From: Burkholderiales bacterium
GTDB taxonomy: Bacteria > Pseudomonadota > Gammaproteobacteria > Burkholderiales > Burkholderiaceae_C
Assembly: GCA_016703325.1 (NCBI GenBank)
Contig: JADJCH010000026.1
Location: forward strand, 1-64,000
Length of the DNA stretch: 64,000 bases
Direction of reading: 5' to 3'
Below the pieces are notes generated by a model. The model saw only the letters and a program-made list of their open reading frames with translations. It did no database searches and was not told where the DNA came from. This document shows, one piece after another, positions 25,245 through 34,159 of the stretch. The number at the start of each line of letters is the position of its first letter. The first letter of the stretch is position 1. The position numbers and the translations under genes were made by a program.

Positions 25245-26753
25245 TCAGCGACGCGGACCGCCACCGCCCTTGCCGGAGGGTCGGCCGGAGCCGAACCCGC
25301 TCGTGCGTCCACCGGCAGATTTCCCGGCCGGTTTGCCGCCTGGTCGCGCGCCGGCGGGCCCATCGCGATCGGCGCGACGCTCCGGCGGACGATCGAAGCT
25401 GCGACGCTCCCCGTCACCACCGGCCCGGAAGGGACCACGAGCGTCCGGGCGGCCGCCCTCCGGCCTGGGGCGGCGCTCGGAGCGGTCCCCACGGTCTCCG
25501 CGCGCGCTGGCGTCAGAGCTCTGGGCTGCCGGGGCGTCCGACACCGGCAGGTCCGCCTTGCGGATGCGCACCGTCTTGCGCTGCACCACGACCGCAGGTG
25601 CGGCCTCCTCTGTGGCGGGCGTCGGGTCAAAGGCTGCGGCCAGTGCCTGTGCTGGCGTCATCGGAATGTCGCGCAGTGGCGCAGGCTCGGCAAACGCAAT
25701 GTCCCCTGATGAGTCAACCGACGGTGCGATCGGCGCGGCACTGGCCTGTGCTTCGGCCTCGTTGCGGGTGATGCGGCGGAGGGGCTTCTTGGCCGTTGCG
25801 GCGGGCTCCTGCGGGGCCTCGGCTGCTGACTGGGCCTTTTTCCGGGCAGCTTTTTCGGAAGTCTCTGCTGCCGCATTGGCCGCTGCCAGGGCCCCCACCG
25901 GCGTGCTGCTGGCAGTACTGGCCGTGCCGGCATCGTCCGGGGTGATGACCCGGCTGTAACCGTTCAGCATCTGCACCAGCTGCGCAAAGATCTTGGGATT
26001 GCCGGCGATCACTTCGCGCTGGTTCAGGAAGTCGCCTTCACCGGTGAAGTTGCCGATCAGTCCGCCGGCTTCGGCAACGATCAGAGAGCCCGCGGCGATG
26101 TCCCAGGGCGCCAGGCCGGTCTCGAAGAAGCCGTCGTACCAGCCTGCCGCCACATAACAAAGGTCCAGCGACGCGGCTCCCGGGCGGCGCAGCCCGGCAC
26201 AGGCCTGCATCACGTCCTCGAACATCTTCATGTAGCGTTTGAAGTTGTCGCCGCGTCGGAAGGGGAAGCCGGTGCCGATCAGCGCGTCGAGCATGCGGGT
26301 GCGTTTGGACACGCGCAGGCGCCGATCGTTCAGGAAGGCGCCGCGGCCCTTGGTGGCGTAGAACAGGTCGTTGTGCGCCGGGTCGAACACCACCGCCTGC
26401 TCAATGCGGCCCTTGTAGGACTGCGCGATCGACACGGCGTACTGCGGCAGGCCGTGGATGAAGTTGGTGGTGCCGTCCAGCGGATCGATGATCCAGACGT
26501 AGTCGCTGTCCGGATGACCATGTTCCCGGCCGGACTCCTCGGCCAGGATGCCGTGGTCCGGGTAGGCCTGGAGGATCGTCTCGATGATGGCCAGTTCAGC
26601 CGCCCGGTCCACTTCGGTCACGAAGTCGTTGCTGCCCTTGCTGGTGACCGTGAGCCGGTCCACGTCCATGCTGGCGCGGCTGATGAGGGTTCCCGCTGCG
26701 CGTGCCGCCTTGACGGCGATGTTGAGCATGGGGTGCAGGTTGGTTTGCGACAT
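25245..26753 (-). CDS. suhB: Inositol monophosphatase (SuhB) with a long basic, disordered C-terminal tail
   Basis: 502 residues, against about 265 for normal SuhB. Residues 1-265 form a complete phosphatase with LAEESGREHG, the metal-binding IIDPLDGTTNFIHGLP and late APWDIAAGSLIVAEAGG. Residues about 270-400 are A/P/E-rich, and about 420-502 are R/G/D/P-rich with repeats such as GDRGDRSERRPRPEGGRPD and RPPERRADRDGPAG. SuhB also acts with Nus factors in rRNA antitermination, so a basic RGG-like tail could bind RNA; this is inferred. The start ATG at 26753 is divergent from trmJ (162-nt shared upstream region). Confidence 0.92.
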   Translation of the reverse strand: MSQTNLHPMLNIAVKAARAAGTLISRASMDVDRLTVTSKGSNDFVTEVDRAAELAIIETILQAYPDHGILAEESGREHGHPDSDYVWIIDPLDGTTNFIHGLPQYAVSIAQSYKGRIEQAVVFDPAHNDLFYATKGRGAFLNDRRLRVSKRTRMLDALIGTGFPFRRGDNFKRYMKMFEDVMQACAGLRRPGAASLDLCYVAAGWYDGFFETGLAPWDIAAGSLIVAEAGGLIGNFTGEGDFLNQREVIAGNPKIFAQLVQMLNGYSRVITPDDAGTASTASSTPVGALAAANAAAETSEKAARKKAQSAAEAPQEPAATAKKPLRRITRNEAEAQASAAPIAPSVDSSGDIAFAEPAPLRDIPMTPAQALAAAFDPTPATEEAAPAVVVQRKTVRIRKADLPVSDAPAAQSSDASARGDRGDRSERRPRPEGGRPDARGPFRAGGDGERRSFDRPPERRADRDGPAGARPGGKPAGKSAGGRTSGFGSGRPSGKGGGGPRR

Positions 26754-26915
26754 GGCGGTGTTTCGGTCCTCGGATGGATCGGGCGCGACAGGATGCGAGG
26801 GGGCGGATCGGCAGGGGACCCGCGAGGCGGCTGGCAGTGGAAAAGAGCGCAGGTGACGCCGCGCAGGCGGCAACACCTATGATGTGGCGATTCTAGCCTC
26901 CACCCTCACAGATTC

Positions 26916-27650
26916 GTGTCCGAGCCTGTCACCTGCGCGCGCTTCATCCTCTTGCACACCAGCCACCCGGGCAATGTCGGGGCGGCAGCGCGGGCGATGA
27001 AGGTGATGGGTTTTTCCGAGCTGGTGCTGGTGCGGCCGAGATTCGCCGACGTGCTCAGCCGGGAGGAGACGGTGGCCATGGCCAGCGGTGCGGCCGACAT
27101 CCTGGTGCGCGCGCGCATTGTCGATACACTGGATCAGGCACTGCTCGGGGTTCATCATGCCTGCGCGACGGCCATGACCCCGCGCGACTTCGGCCCGCCC
27201 ACGCTGGCGCCGCGGCCGTGTTTCGAAACACTCGTGTCGCGTGCTGTGTCGCAGGGGCTGAAGGTGGCCTTCGTGTTCGGCAGCGAGCGCTTCGGGATGT
27301 CCAACGAGGAAGTCTGGCGTTGCCACACCTGCCTGTCGATTCCCACGCAGGCCGGCTATGGTTCGCTCAACCTGGCCCAGGCGGTGCAGTTGATTGCCTA
27401 TGAGTGGCGCCAGGCCCTGGGCAGCTACCCGGTGGAGCCCCGCACCCGCGCGCCGCGGCCGGCCACCGCCGACCAGGTGCAAGGTGCGCTTGCGCACTGG
27501 GAGCAGGCCTTGGTGCACCTCGGCTTCCTCGACCCTGCGGCGCCCAGAAAGCTGATGCCGCGTCTGCAGTACTTGATCCAGCGTGCGGCGCTGGCCGAGG
27601 AGGAGATCCACATCCTGCGGGGCATTGCGCGGGAGATTCTCAAACGCTGA
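26916..27650 (+). CDS. trmJ: tRNA (cytidine/uridine-2'-O-)-methyltransferase TrmJ
   Basis: 244 residues. It uses S-adenosylmethionine to methylate ribose 32 of tRNAs and has the SPOUT/TrmH fold. N-terminal FILLHTSHPGNVGAAARAMKV is the RNA-methyltransferase group 1 signature; the knot region is VAFVFGSERFGMSNEEV and IPTQAGYGSLNLAQAVQLIAYE. The C-terminal helical extension typical of TrmJ is present. The start is GTG at 26916, since no ATG precedes the conserved domain. Confidence 0.95.
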   Translation: MSEPVTCARFILLHTSHPGNVGAAARAMKVMGFSELVLVRPRFADVLSREETVAMASGAADILVRARIVDTLDQALLGVHHACATAMTPRDFGPPTLAPRPCFETLVSRAVSQGLKVAFVFGSERFGMSNEEVWRCHTCLSIPTQAGYGSLNLAQAVQLIAYEWRQALGSYPVEPRTRAPRPATADQVQGALAHWEQALVHLGFLDPAAPRKLMPRLQYLIQRAALAEEEIHILRGIAREILKR

Positions 27651-27848
27651 GCCTGCCGCGGTGCCGCCGGCTCGCTGTGGGTCGCCTGCCACGTTGGCGC
27701 TGGCACAGGCTGCCACGGATTCACGCTCCCCATTCCCGGGAGGGGCGCTGCCCTGGACCCGGGCCGGCAGGAATCGATCGCACCACCTACACTCTGTGTC
27801 ATGCCGCGGCGCAGCAGGCGCCCGTTCCCCATTGCACCTGGTTCGAAC

Positions 27849-28628
27849 ATGTTGGCTCATTTGCGTGAAGACATCACCTGCATCCTGGAGCGCGACCCCG
27901 CGGCGCGCTCTCGTTTCGAGGTGCTGACCTGCTACCCCGGATTGCATGCATTGATCATTCATCGGCTCGCGCATGCCTGCTGGCGGCGGGGCTGGCGCTG
28001 GCTGGGCCGTTTTCTGTCTCACCTGGGCCGGTGGCTCACCGGCATCGAGATCCATCCTGGCGCCACCTTCGGCCGCCGGGTGTTCATCGACCACGGCATG
28101 GGCATCGTGATCGGCGAGATGGCCGAGGTGGGCGACGACTGCACCATCTACCAGGGTGTGACGTTGGGCGGCACCTCGCTGATCAAGGGGGCCAAGCGCC
28201 ACCCGACGCTGGAGGCGGGTGTGATCGTGGGTGCGAACGCCTGCGTGCTGGGAGGCTTCACTGTAGGAGCGGGTGCACGCATCGGCTCCGGTGCGGTGGT
28301 CACCAAGCCGGTGCCCGCCGGAGCCACCGCGGTGGGCAACCCGGCGCGCATCATCGCGGCCGAAGAGGACGCCAAGCGCGAAACGGCCGCTGCACGCATG
28401 GGCTTTTCGGCCTACGGCGTGACCCAGGGCGACGATCCGGTGGCGCAGGCGATGAAGGGCCTGATCGACAGCGCTTCGGGGCAGGAGCACCAGATCGCCC
28501 TGCTGTGGCAGGCCATCGAGAAGCTCTCCCACCAGGCCCGGGAACTGCCGGCCGAGGCCTGTGTGCCGCAGGATGCGCACACGACGGAACAGTTCGACGC
28601 GGAGCGGCTCAATCGGTTGGTGCGTTGA
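27849..28628 (+). CDS. cysE: Serine O-acetyltransferase
   Basis: 259 residues. Acetylates serine with acetyl-CoA, the first step of cysteine synthesis. It starts MLAHLREDITCILERDPAAR, followed by the left-handed beta-helix built from hexapeptide repeats (IEIHPGATFGRRVFIDHGMG, VIGEMAEVGDDCTIYQGVTL, GVIVGANACVLGGFTVGAG). It belongs to the short EpsC/CysE type; the extra C-terminal 50 residues are helical. The frame extends upstream to 27801 but the family start is ATG at 27849. It lies 198 nt after trmJ; that gap shows no recognisable feature. Confidence 0.93.
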   Translation: MLAHLREDITCILERDPAARSRFEVLTCYPGLHALIIHRLAHACWRRGWRWLGRFLSHLGRWLTGIEIHPGATFGRRVFIDHGMGIVIGEMAEVGDDCTIYQGVTLGGTSLIKGAKRHPTLEAGVIVGANACVLGGFTVGAGARIGSGAVVTKPVPAGATAVGNPARIIAAEEDAKRETAAARMGFSAYGVTQGDDPVAQAMKGLIDSASGQEHQIALLWQAIEKLSHQARELPAEACVPQDAHTTEQFDAERLNRLVR

Positions 28629-28702
28629 CAGACAATAGAGGAGCGGTGTTCCAGGGCTGAAGAGACGGTGGCCTCTGCAATGCCCGGAGGAGCACCTTGC
28701 GG

Positions 28703-30046
28703 ATGATCGAGACCGACCGTTGGCCGCTGACACGGCTGTTCGAGCAGATGCACGATGCCGTGTATCTGCTCGATCCCCTCTCCTCCAACGTCCTGTGGAC
28801 CAACCGTGCGGGTTGGGAGATGCTGGGCCTGGGTGCAGACGAGGTACTGGACCATTCGGTCCTGTCGCTGCAGAAGGATGTGGTCGGCCTGCCGCAGTGG
28901 GCCGAGATCGCCCAGGTGATCCGCAGCCAGTCACCGTACGTGTTTGTCGGCAGGCACCGCCACCGCGACGGCCATGAGGTGCCGGTGGAAGTGCAGACGA
29001 CCTGCTTCGTCCACGACGGGCAGGAGCTCTTCCTCTCGGTAGCGCGCGATGTGACCCGACGGCTGGCACTGGAGCACGAGCTGCATGCGCGCGAGCGGCA
29101 GCTCTGGTTTGCCCTCAACGAAGCCGCTGACGGGCTGTGGGACTGGGACATGCGCGACGACAGTGTTTTCTTCAGCCCCCAGCTGGAGCGCATGCTCGGC
29201 TACGGGCCGCAGGAGATGCGACCCACCCTTCAGACCTGGGAGGCCAACCTGCACCCCGAAGATGCACCGCGCGTGCGGCAGCTGCTGCTCGAGCACTTGG
29301 AGGGACTGCGTGTGCGTTATGAGGCCGAGTACCGGTTGCGCAACCGCAATGGGCACTACCTCTGGGTGCATGACCATGGTCGGGTGTGCGACCGCGATGC
29401 GAAGGGGTGTCCGACGCGGGTGGTCGGCATGGTGCAGGACATCACCGATCGCAAGCACCTGCAGCTGTCGCTGGAATTGCAGGCCTCCAATGATGGCCTG
29501 ACCGGGCTGCCCAACCGCCGCCGCGGTGAGGCCGAGCTGACCGAGGAACTGGACCGCTGCCTGCGAAACGGAGCGTCCCTCGGGCTGTGCCTGATCGACC
29601 TGGACCATTTCAAACGCATCAACGATGTCCATGGCCACCTCCAGGGCGACGAGGTGCTCAAGGAGGTGTCCGGTCTGCTGGAGGCAGCGTTGCGCCGCGG
29701 CGACCTGGCGTTTCGCTGGGGGGGTGAGGAGTTCGTGCTGGTCTGTCCCGGCGCCGATGCGACCGGCGTGCTGTCGGTGGCCCGACGCCTGCAGGAGTTG
29801 CTGGCGGAGCATCCCTGGGCCCAAAGGCTGGGGCTGGAGCGCCTGACGGCCAGCATCGGCACGGCGGTCGCGCCGGTGCACGGGGCCGACCTGCGCAAAC
29901 TGCTGGCCAGCGCCGATGCGGCCCTCTATCGGGCCAAGGCCAACGGTCGCGATCGCATCGAGATGGCCGGCGCCGAGGGTCTGGACTCCGGGCTCGGCGT
30001 CAGCTCCGCGCAGGCCGGGCGGCCGACTTGGGTCGGAAGGCCTTGA
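28703..30046 (+). CDS. PAS-PAS-GGDEF diguanylate cyclase
   Basis: 447 residues, no transmembrane helix. Two PAS domains (about 10-125 and 130-260, the second with RERQLWFALNEAADGLWDWD and an ending PAC) precede a GGDEF domain (about 275-430) with WGGEEFVLVCPG, an active-site variant that is competent. The spacing upstream of GGEEF does not show an obvious RxxD I-site (the sequence is RRGDLAFRWGGEEF, where RRGD fits five residues earlier, so an I-site may be present). GGAGGAG sits 10 nt before ATG 28703; TTG at 28697 is an alternative start. Its 3' end overlaps the convergent mog gene by 47 nt. Confidence 0.9.
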   Translation: MIETDRWPLTRLFEQMHDAVYLLDPLSSNVLWTNRAGWEMLGLGADEVLDHSVLSLQKDVVGLPQWAEIAQVIRSQSPYVFVGRHRHRDGHEVPVEVQTTCFVHDGQELFLSVARDVTRRLALEHELHARERQLWFALNEAADGLWDWDMRDDSVFFSPQLERMLGYGPQEMRPTLQTWEANLHPEDAPRVRQLLLEHLEGLRVRYEAEYRLRNRNGHYLWVHDHGRVCDRDAKGCPTRVVGMVQDITDRKHLQLSLELQASNDGLTGLPNRRRGEAELTEELDRCLRNGASLGLCLIDLDHFKRINDVHGHLQGDEVLKEVSGLLEAALRRGDLAFRWGGEEFVLVCPGADATGVLSVARRLQELLAEHPWAQRLGLERLTASIGTAVAPVHGADLRKLLASADAALYRAKANGRDRIEMAGAEGLDSGLGVSSAQAGRPTWVGRP

Positions 30047-30611
30047 TCACCTCATTGCGTGTCTCGAGGTAGGGCCCGCCGATCAGGTCGATGCAGTAGG
30101 GCACCGCGGCGAAGATGCCCGGTGCCGCTGGCGTGGCCTGCGGCAGGCCTTCGAGCGTCTCGGCGATCGACTTGGGCTGGCCGGGCAGGTTGATGATCAG
30201 GCTGTCGCCGCGGATCACCGCCACCTGGCGGCTCAGGATCGCGGTGGGCACGAAGCGCAGGCTGATCTGGCGCATCTGCTCGCCAAAGCCCGGCATCTCC
30301 TTGTCCGCCACCGCCAGCGTGGCTTCGGGGGTGACGTCGCGCCTGGCCGGGCCGGTGCCGCCGGTGGTCAGCACCAGCGGGCAGCGCTCCACGTCCACCA
30401 GCTCGCGCAGCGCAGCGCTGATGCCGGCCTGCTCGTCCGGGATCAGCCGGGTGACGAACTCGATCGGGTTCCACAGCGCGCGCTCCAGCCACTCGCGCAG
30501 CGCGGGCAGGCCCTTGTCCTCGTAGACGCCGCTGCTGGCGCGGTCGCTGACCGAGACCAGGCCAATGCGGATGGGCTCGGGAGGGGGCAGGGCGGTGGTC
30601 GAGTCACTCAT
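30000..30611 (-). CDS. mog: Molybdopterin adenylyltransferase
   Basis: 203 residues. Adenylates molybdopterin before molybdenum insertion. It contains LVSVSDRASSGVYEDKGLPAL at the N-terminus, the MoaB/Mog signature LTTGGTGPARRDVTPEAT and GDSLIINLPGQPKSIAETL. ATG at 30611 overlaps the darP stop (ATGAGTGA); ATG at 30638 is an in-frame alternative. The gene is longer than a bare MoaB domain, as in betaproteobacterial Mog. Its last 47 nt overlap the end of the cyclase gene on the other strand. Confidence 0.93.
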   Translation of the reverse strand: MSDSTTALPPPEPIRIGLVSVSDRASSGVYEDKGLPALREWLERALWNPIEFVTRLIPDEQAGISAALRELVDVERCPLVLTTGGTGPARRDVTPEATLAVADKEMPGFGEQMRQISLRFVPTAILSRQVAVIRGDSLIINLPGQPKSIAETLEGLPQATPAAPGIFAAVPYCIDLIGGPYLETRNEVIKAFRPKSAARPARS

Positions 30612-31230
30612 CGTCGGGGGCTCCGTTGGAATCGTCATGATCTTTCGCCGCCGCGGCTTCGCCGGCCAGGCCCGCTTTGACGAGCTGGAACAACTCGCGC
30701 CAGGCGCGGCTCTTGCGCGGCTCGCTGCCTGCGGCAGCGGCCTCGGACTCGGCGCGGTCCTTGCGGGCGGAGCGGATCAGGCTGCGCAGCGTCTGGGCGT
30801 CGGTCTCGGGGTGCTCGCGCAGCCAGACGGTCAGCGCGTTGTCGTCGCTCACCAGCCGCACGCGCCATTGTTCGGCCTGATGCAAGGCCAGGGTTTCCCG
30901 GGCGGAGGGCAGGCGGAAGGACGCCACCGCCTCGCGCAGCGGCTCGGGGTCGACATGACGCATCAGCTTGCCGATGTACTGCAGGTGGCGGCGCCGACCT
31001 TCGTGCGAGCGCACACGGCGCAGTTCGTCGATGGCGTCGCGCAGCGTATCGGACAGGTCCAGTTGGGCCAGCCGGTTGGCAGGCAGCTCCATCAGCGCCT
31101 CGCCCAGTTCCTGCAGGTCGTGCGAGGCCTGTTTGCGCCGGGTCTTGCTGGGTTTGCCGGGGTCGAGGAACGGCGCGTCATCGTCGTCCGTGTCGCTGTT
31201 TTCGGGAGGGAGGGAAGTGCGGGATCTCAT
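30604..31230 (-). CDS. darP: Ribosome-associated protein DarP (YjgA, DUF615)
   Basis: 208 residues, charged and helical. It acts late in 50S subunit assembly in E. coli. Family blocks are KTRRKQASHDLQELGEALME, LPANRLAQLDLSDTLRDAI, RVRSHEGRRRHLQYIGKLMR and DNALTVWLREHPETDAQTLR. The C-terminal extension (AESEAAAAGSEPRKSRAWRE) is typical of beta-type members. The start is ATG at 31230. It is co-transcribed with mog (overlap of 8 nt). Confidence 0.93.
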   Translation of the reverse strand: MRSRTSLPPENSDTDDDDAPFLDPGKPSKTRRKQASHDLQELGEALMELPANRLAQLDLSDTLRDAIDELRRVRSHEGRRRHLQYIGKLMRHVDPEPLREAVASFRLPSARETLALHQAEQWRVRLVSDDNALTVWLREHPETDAQTLRSLIRSARKDRAESEAAAAGSEPRKSRAWRELFQLVKAGLAGEAAAAKDHDDSNGAPDDE

Positions 31231-31374
31231 GGGTTTCGGCGTTCGCGGCGCAGGGAAGTCCGCGGCCGGCCGGTCGAAAAGGCGGCAGCTATCATACGAG
31301 CGAGACCTGCCGGGGTCCGTGGCGTCCGTGGCACTCACCCTTCCATTCCTGCTCCACCTCTTCGCTCACCCTCC

Positions 31375-32754
31375 ATGAACACACCCGATTCGACCGCCAC
31401 GCGCGGCTTCGCCTACAGCCGCGCGCAGTTCGCCGAACTGGTCGAGGACGTGCTGCAGCAGGCCCGCCAGCTCGGTGCCAGCGAGGCCGGGGTGGAGGTG
31501 TCGGAGGGCAGCGGCCTGTCGGTGTCGGTGCGCAAGGGAGCGATCGAGAACGTCGAGCGCAACCGCGACAAGTCGATCGGCGTGACGGTCTACCTCGGCC
31601 AGCGCCGCGGCAACGCCAGCACCTCGGACTTTTCGCCCGCGGCACTGCGCCAGACGGTGCAGGCCGCCTACGACATCGCCCGCTTCACTGCCGAGGACAA
31701 CGCCGCCGGCCTGCCCGAGCCGGCCGACCTGGCGCTGGGCGCGGTGTCCGGCCTGGACCTGGACCTCTTCCATCCCTGGGACATCGACGCCGAACGTGCC
31801 GCCGAGATTGCGTTGCGTTGCGAGGCAGCGGCGCTGGCCACCGACCGGCGCATCACCAACTCCGAGGGGGCCGGCGTTTCGGCGCAGCAGTCGCACTTCT
31901 ACGCCGGCAACAGCCGGGGTTTTCGCGGCGGTTACGCCAGCTCCCGCCATTCTTTGTCGGTGGCGCCGATCGCCGGACGCGGGCGCGACATGCAACGCGA
32001 TGCCTGGTACAGCTCGATGCGCGATGCCAACGAACTGGCCGCGCCCGAGGCCGTGGGCCGCTACGCCGCCGAGCGTGCGCTGGCGCGCCTGAAGCCGCGT
32101 CGCCTGCCCACCGGCGAGCTGCCGGTGCTGTTCGAGAACACCGTGGCCGCCGGGCTGATCGGCTCCTACGTGCAGGCCACCAGCGGCGGCTCGCTCTACC
32201 GCAAGACCACCTTCCTGTCCGACAGCCTGGGCCAGCGCACCTTTGCCGACCACATCGACCTGCGCGAGGACCCGCACGTCCGCAAGGGCAAGGGCAGCGC
32301 GCCCTTCGACGACGAGGGCGTGCGCACCCGCGCGCGCAGCGTGGTCGAGGCGGGGGTGACGCAGGGCTACTTCCTGTCGAGCTACTCGGCACGCAAGCTG
32401 GGCATGCGCACCACCGGCCACGCGGGCGGTTCGCAGAACCTCACGCTGACCAGCCGGCTGACCGACCCGGGGGACGACCTCGACGCGATGCTGAAGAAGC
32501 TGCACCGCGGCCTGTTCGTGGTCGAGCTGATGGGCCAGGGCGTCAATGGCGTCACCGGCGACTACTCGCGCGGCGCGGCCGGCTACTGGGTCGAGGACGG
32601 CCAGATCGCCTACCCGGTCGACGAGATCACCATCGCCGGCAACCTGCGCGAGATGTTCCAGCGCATCGTCGCGGTGGGGGCCGACCGCTACACCGTCGGC
32701 AGCAAGACGCTGGGCTCGGTGCTGATCGAGTCGATGATGGTGGCCGGTCAGTGA
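31375..32754 (+). CDS. pmbA: Metalloprotease PmbA (TldE)
   Basis: 459 residues. Partner of TldD in maturation or degradation of peptides such as microcin B17 and CcdA. It starts with VLQQARQLGASEAGVEVSEG and shows the PmbA/TldD fold blocks GLSVSVRKGAIENVERNRD, LPVLFENTVAAGLIGSYV and the C-terminal GVNGVTGDYSRGAAGYWVED. As expected for TldE, the HEXXXH zinc motif of TldD is absent. ATG at 31375 was chosen by family alignment; the open frame upstream is a shadow of darP. It is divergent from darP, which is the usual neighbour order. Confidence 0.94.
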   Translation: MNTPDSTATRGFAYSRAQFAELVEDVLQQARQLGASEAGVEVSEGSGLSVSVRKGAIENVERNRDKSIGVTVYLGQRRGNASTSDFSPAALRQTVQAAYDIARFTAEDNAAGLPEPADLALGAVSGLDLDLFHPWDIDAERAAEIALRCEAAALATDRRITNSEGAGVSAQQSHFYAGNSRGFRGGYASSRHSLSVAPIAGRGRDMQRDAWYSSMRDANELAAPEAVGRYAAERALARLKPRRLPTGELPVLFENTVAAGLIGSYVQATSGGSLYRKTTFLSDSLGQRTFADHIDLREDPHVRKGKGSAPFDDEGVRTRARSVVEAGVTQGYFLSSYSARKLGMRTTGHAGGSQNLTLTSRLTDPGDDLDAMLKKLHRGLFVVELMGQGVNGVTGDYSRGAAGYWVEDGQIAYPVDEITIAGNLREMFQRIVAVGADRYTVGSKTLGSVLIESMMVAGQ

Positions 32755-32822
32755 ACTGCGTCACGCAGGCCTCGGTGTGACGGTTTGCGCAGGTGGCCGC
32801 GGGCCGTCGCTACGCAACTTTG

Positions 32823-32842
32823 CGCAGGGGAAAGCCCCTGCG
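32823..32842. terminator. Perfect stem-loop after pmbA
   Basis: CGCAGGGG (32823-32830), AAAG, CCCCTGCG (32835-32842): 8-bp perfect stem with 4-nt loop. No U-run follows, so it is either a rho-aided terminator or an mRNA 3'-end stabiliser. It lies between pmbA and the TRAP binding-protein gene. Confidence 0.5.
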
Positions 32843-32950
32843 TGCCGGGCGGACCGGCATCCCTAGAATTCCCGGGCGATGCGAACCGGGGTGTTGCCCC
32901 GAGTCGCCGGGTTTCTTCCTTCACCACAGGTCCACTGAGGAGTTCATTGC

Positions 32951-34045
32951 ATGGAACGTCGTTCCTTTGTTCGTCAAGCCGGTCTGGCCGGTGTGCTCGC
33001 CGCGGGTGCCGCTCCGGCGGTGGTGCAGGCGCAGGCCAACATCCGCTGGCGCCTGACCTCCAGCTTCCCGAAGTCGCTGGACACCATCTTTGGCGCCGCG
33101 GAAGTGTTCGCCAAGAAGGTCGGCGAGATGACCGGCGGCAAGTTCCAGATCTCGGTGCACCCGGGCGGTGAGCTGATGCCTTCGCCGCAGCTGGTCGATG
33201 GCGTGCAGAACGGCACGGTCGAGATGGGCCATACCGCACCCTACTACTACTTCGGCAAGGACGACACCTTCGCCCTGGGCTGCGCCATCCCCTTCGGCCT
33301 GAACTCCCGCCAGATGACCGCCTGGGTCTACGAAGGCAACGGCCTGAAGCTGATGCGCGAGTTCTACGCCGCCTACAACATCATCCACTTCCCGATGGGC
33401 AACACCGGCGCGCAGATGGGCGGCTGGTTCCGCAAGCCGCTGCGGTCCAAGGCCGACATGAAGGGCCTGAAGTTCCGCGTCGGCGGCTTTGCCGGCCGGG
33501 TGATCGAGCGCCTGGGCGGCGTGCCGCAGAACATCCCCGGCGGCGAGATCTACCAGGCGCTGGAGAAGGGCACCATCGACGCGGCCGAGTGGGTCGGCCC
33601 CTACGATGACCAGAAGCTGGGCTTCAACAAGGTGGCGCCGCACTATGGCTACCCGGGCTGGTGGGAAGGTGGCCCGCAGCTGGACCTGTACGTCAACACC
33701 AAGGCCTACACGGGCCTGAGCGCCGAGTACAAGGCCATCATCGAGGCGGCGGCAGCCTACGCCCACACCGACATGCAGGCCAAGTACGACGCCAAGAACC
33801 CGGCTGCGCTGCGCCAGCTGATCGCCGGCGGCACCAAGCTGTTCTCCACGCCGAAGGACATCATGGAGGCCGCCTTCAAGGAGGCGATGGCGCTGTACAG
33901 CGACATCTCCGCCAAGAACCCGCGCTGGAAGAAGGTCTATGAGGACTACGCCAAGTTCCGTGGCGACCAGGTGCGCTGGTTCTCAGTGAACGAAAATGCC
34001 TTCGATTCCTTCATGACCACGCAAGCCCGCGCCGGCAAGCTCTGA
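32951..34045 (+). CDS. TRAP transporter substrate-binding protein, DctP family
   Basis: 364 residues. A twin-arginine signal (MERRSFVRQAGLAGVLAAGA) exports the protein folded. The mature part shows TRAP SBP features: WRLTSSFPKSLDTIFGAAEV, GGKFQISVHPGGELMPS, GLKFRVGGFAGRVIERLGG (conserved Arg for carboxylate binding) and GTIDAAEWVGPYDDQKLGF. Such proteins bind carboxylates, for example 2-oxo acids or taurine-like compounds. No dctQ/dctM membrane genes are nearby, so it is an orphan. A strong terminator follows at 34086, so it is a single-gene unit. Confidence 0.9.
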   Translation: MERRSFVRQAGLAGVLAAGAAPAVVQAQANIRWRLTSSFPKSLDTIFGAAEVFAKKVGEMTGGKFQISVHPGGELMPSPQLVDGVQNGTVEMGHTAPYYYFGKDDTFALGCAIPFGLNSRQMTAWVYEGNGLKLMREFYAAYNIIHFPMGNTGAQMGGWFRKPLRSKADMKGLKFRVGGFAGRVIERLGGVPQNIPGGEIYQALEKGTIDAAEWVGPYDDQKLGFNKVAPHYGYPGWWEGGPQLDLYVNTKAYTGLSAEYKAIIEAAAAYAHTDMQAKYDAKNPAALRQLIAGGTKLFSTPKDIMEAAFKEAMALYSDISAKNPRWKKVYEDYAKFRGDQVRWFSVNENAFDSFMTTQARAGKL

Positions 34046-34085
34046 CCTGCTCTGCTCCTGTAGGCGCCCCCCGGGTGCTGCAGTG

Positions 34086-34121
34086 AACCCCGCCACGCCC
34101 TGGTGCTGCGGGGTTTTTTTT
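34086..34121 (+). terminator. Rho-independent terminator after the TRAP binding-protein gene
   Basis: AACCCCGC (34086-34093), 14-nt loop, GCGGGGTT (34108-34115), followed by a run of T to 34121. This is the clearest intrinsic terminator in the window. Confidence 0.88.
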
Positions 34122-34159
34122 GTGGGTTGAAGCTGCCGTCGCGCTGCCAAGGAGGACAC

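Noticed and set aside
26877..29069. Long minus-strand open frame (730 codons) opposite trmJ, cysE and the cyclase gene
   Set aside because: It is antisense to three clear genes, has P/R/H-rich composition, and shows no recognisable domain; a high-GC artefact.
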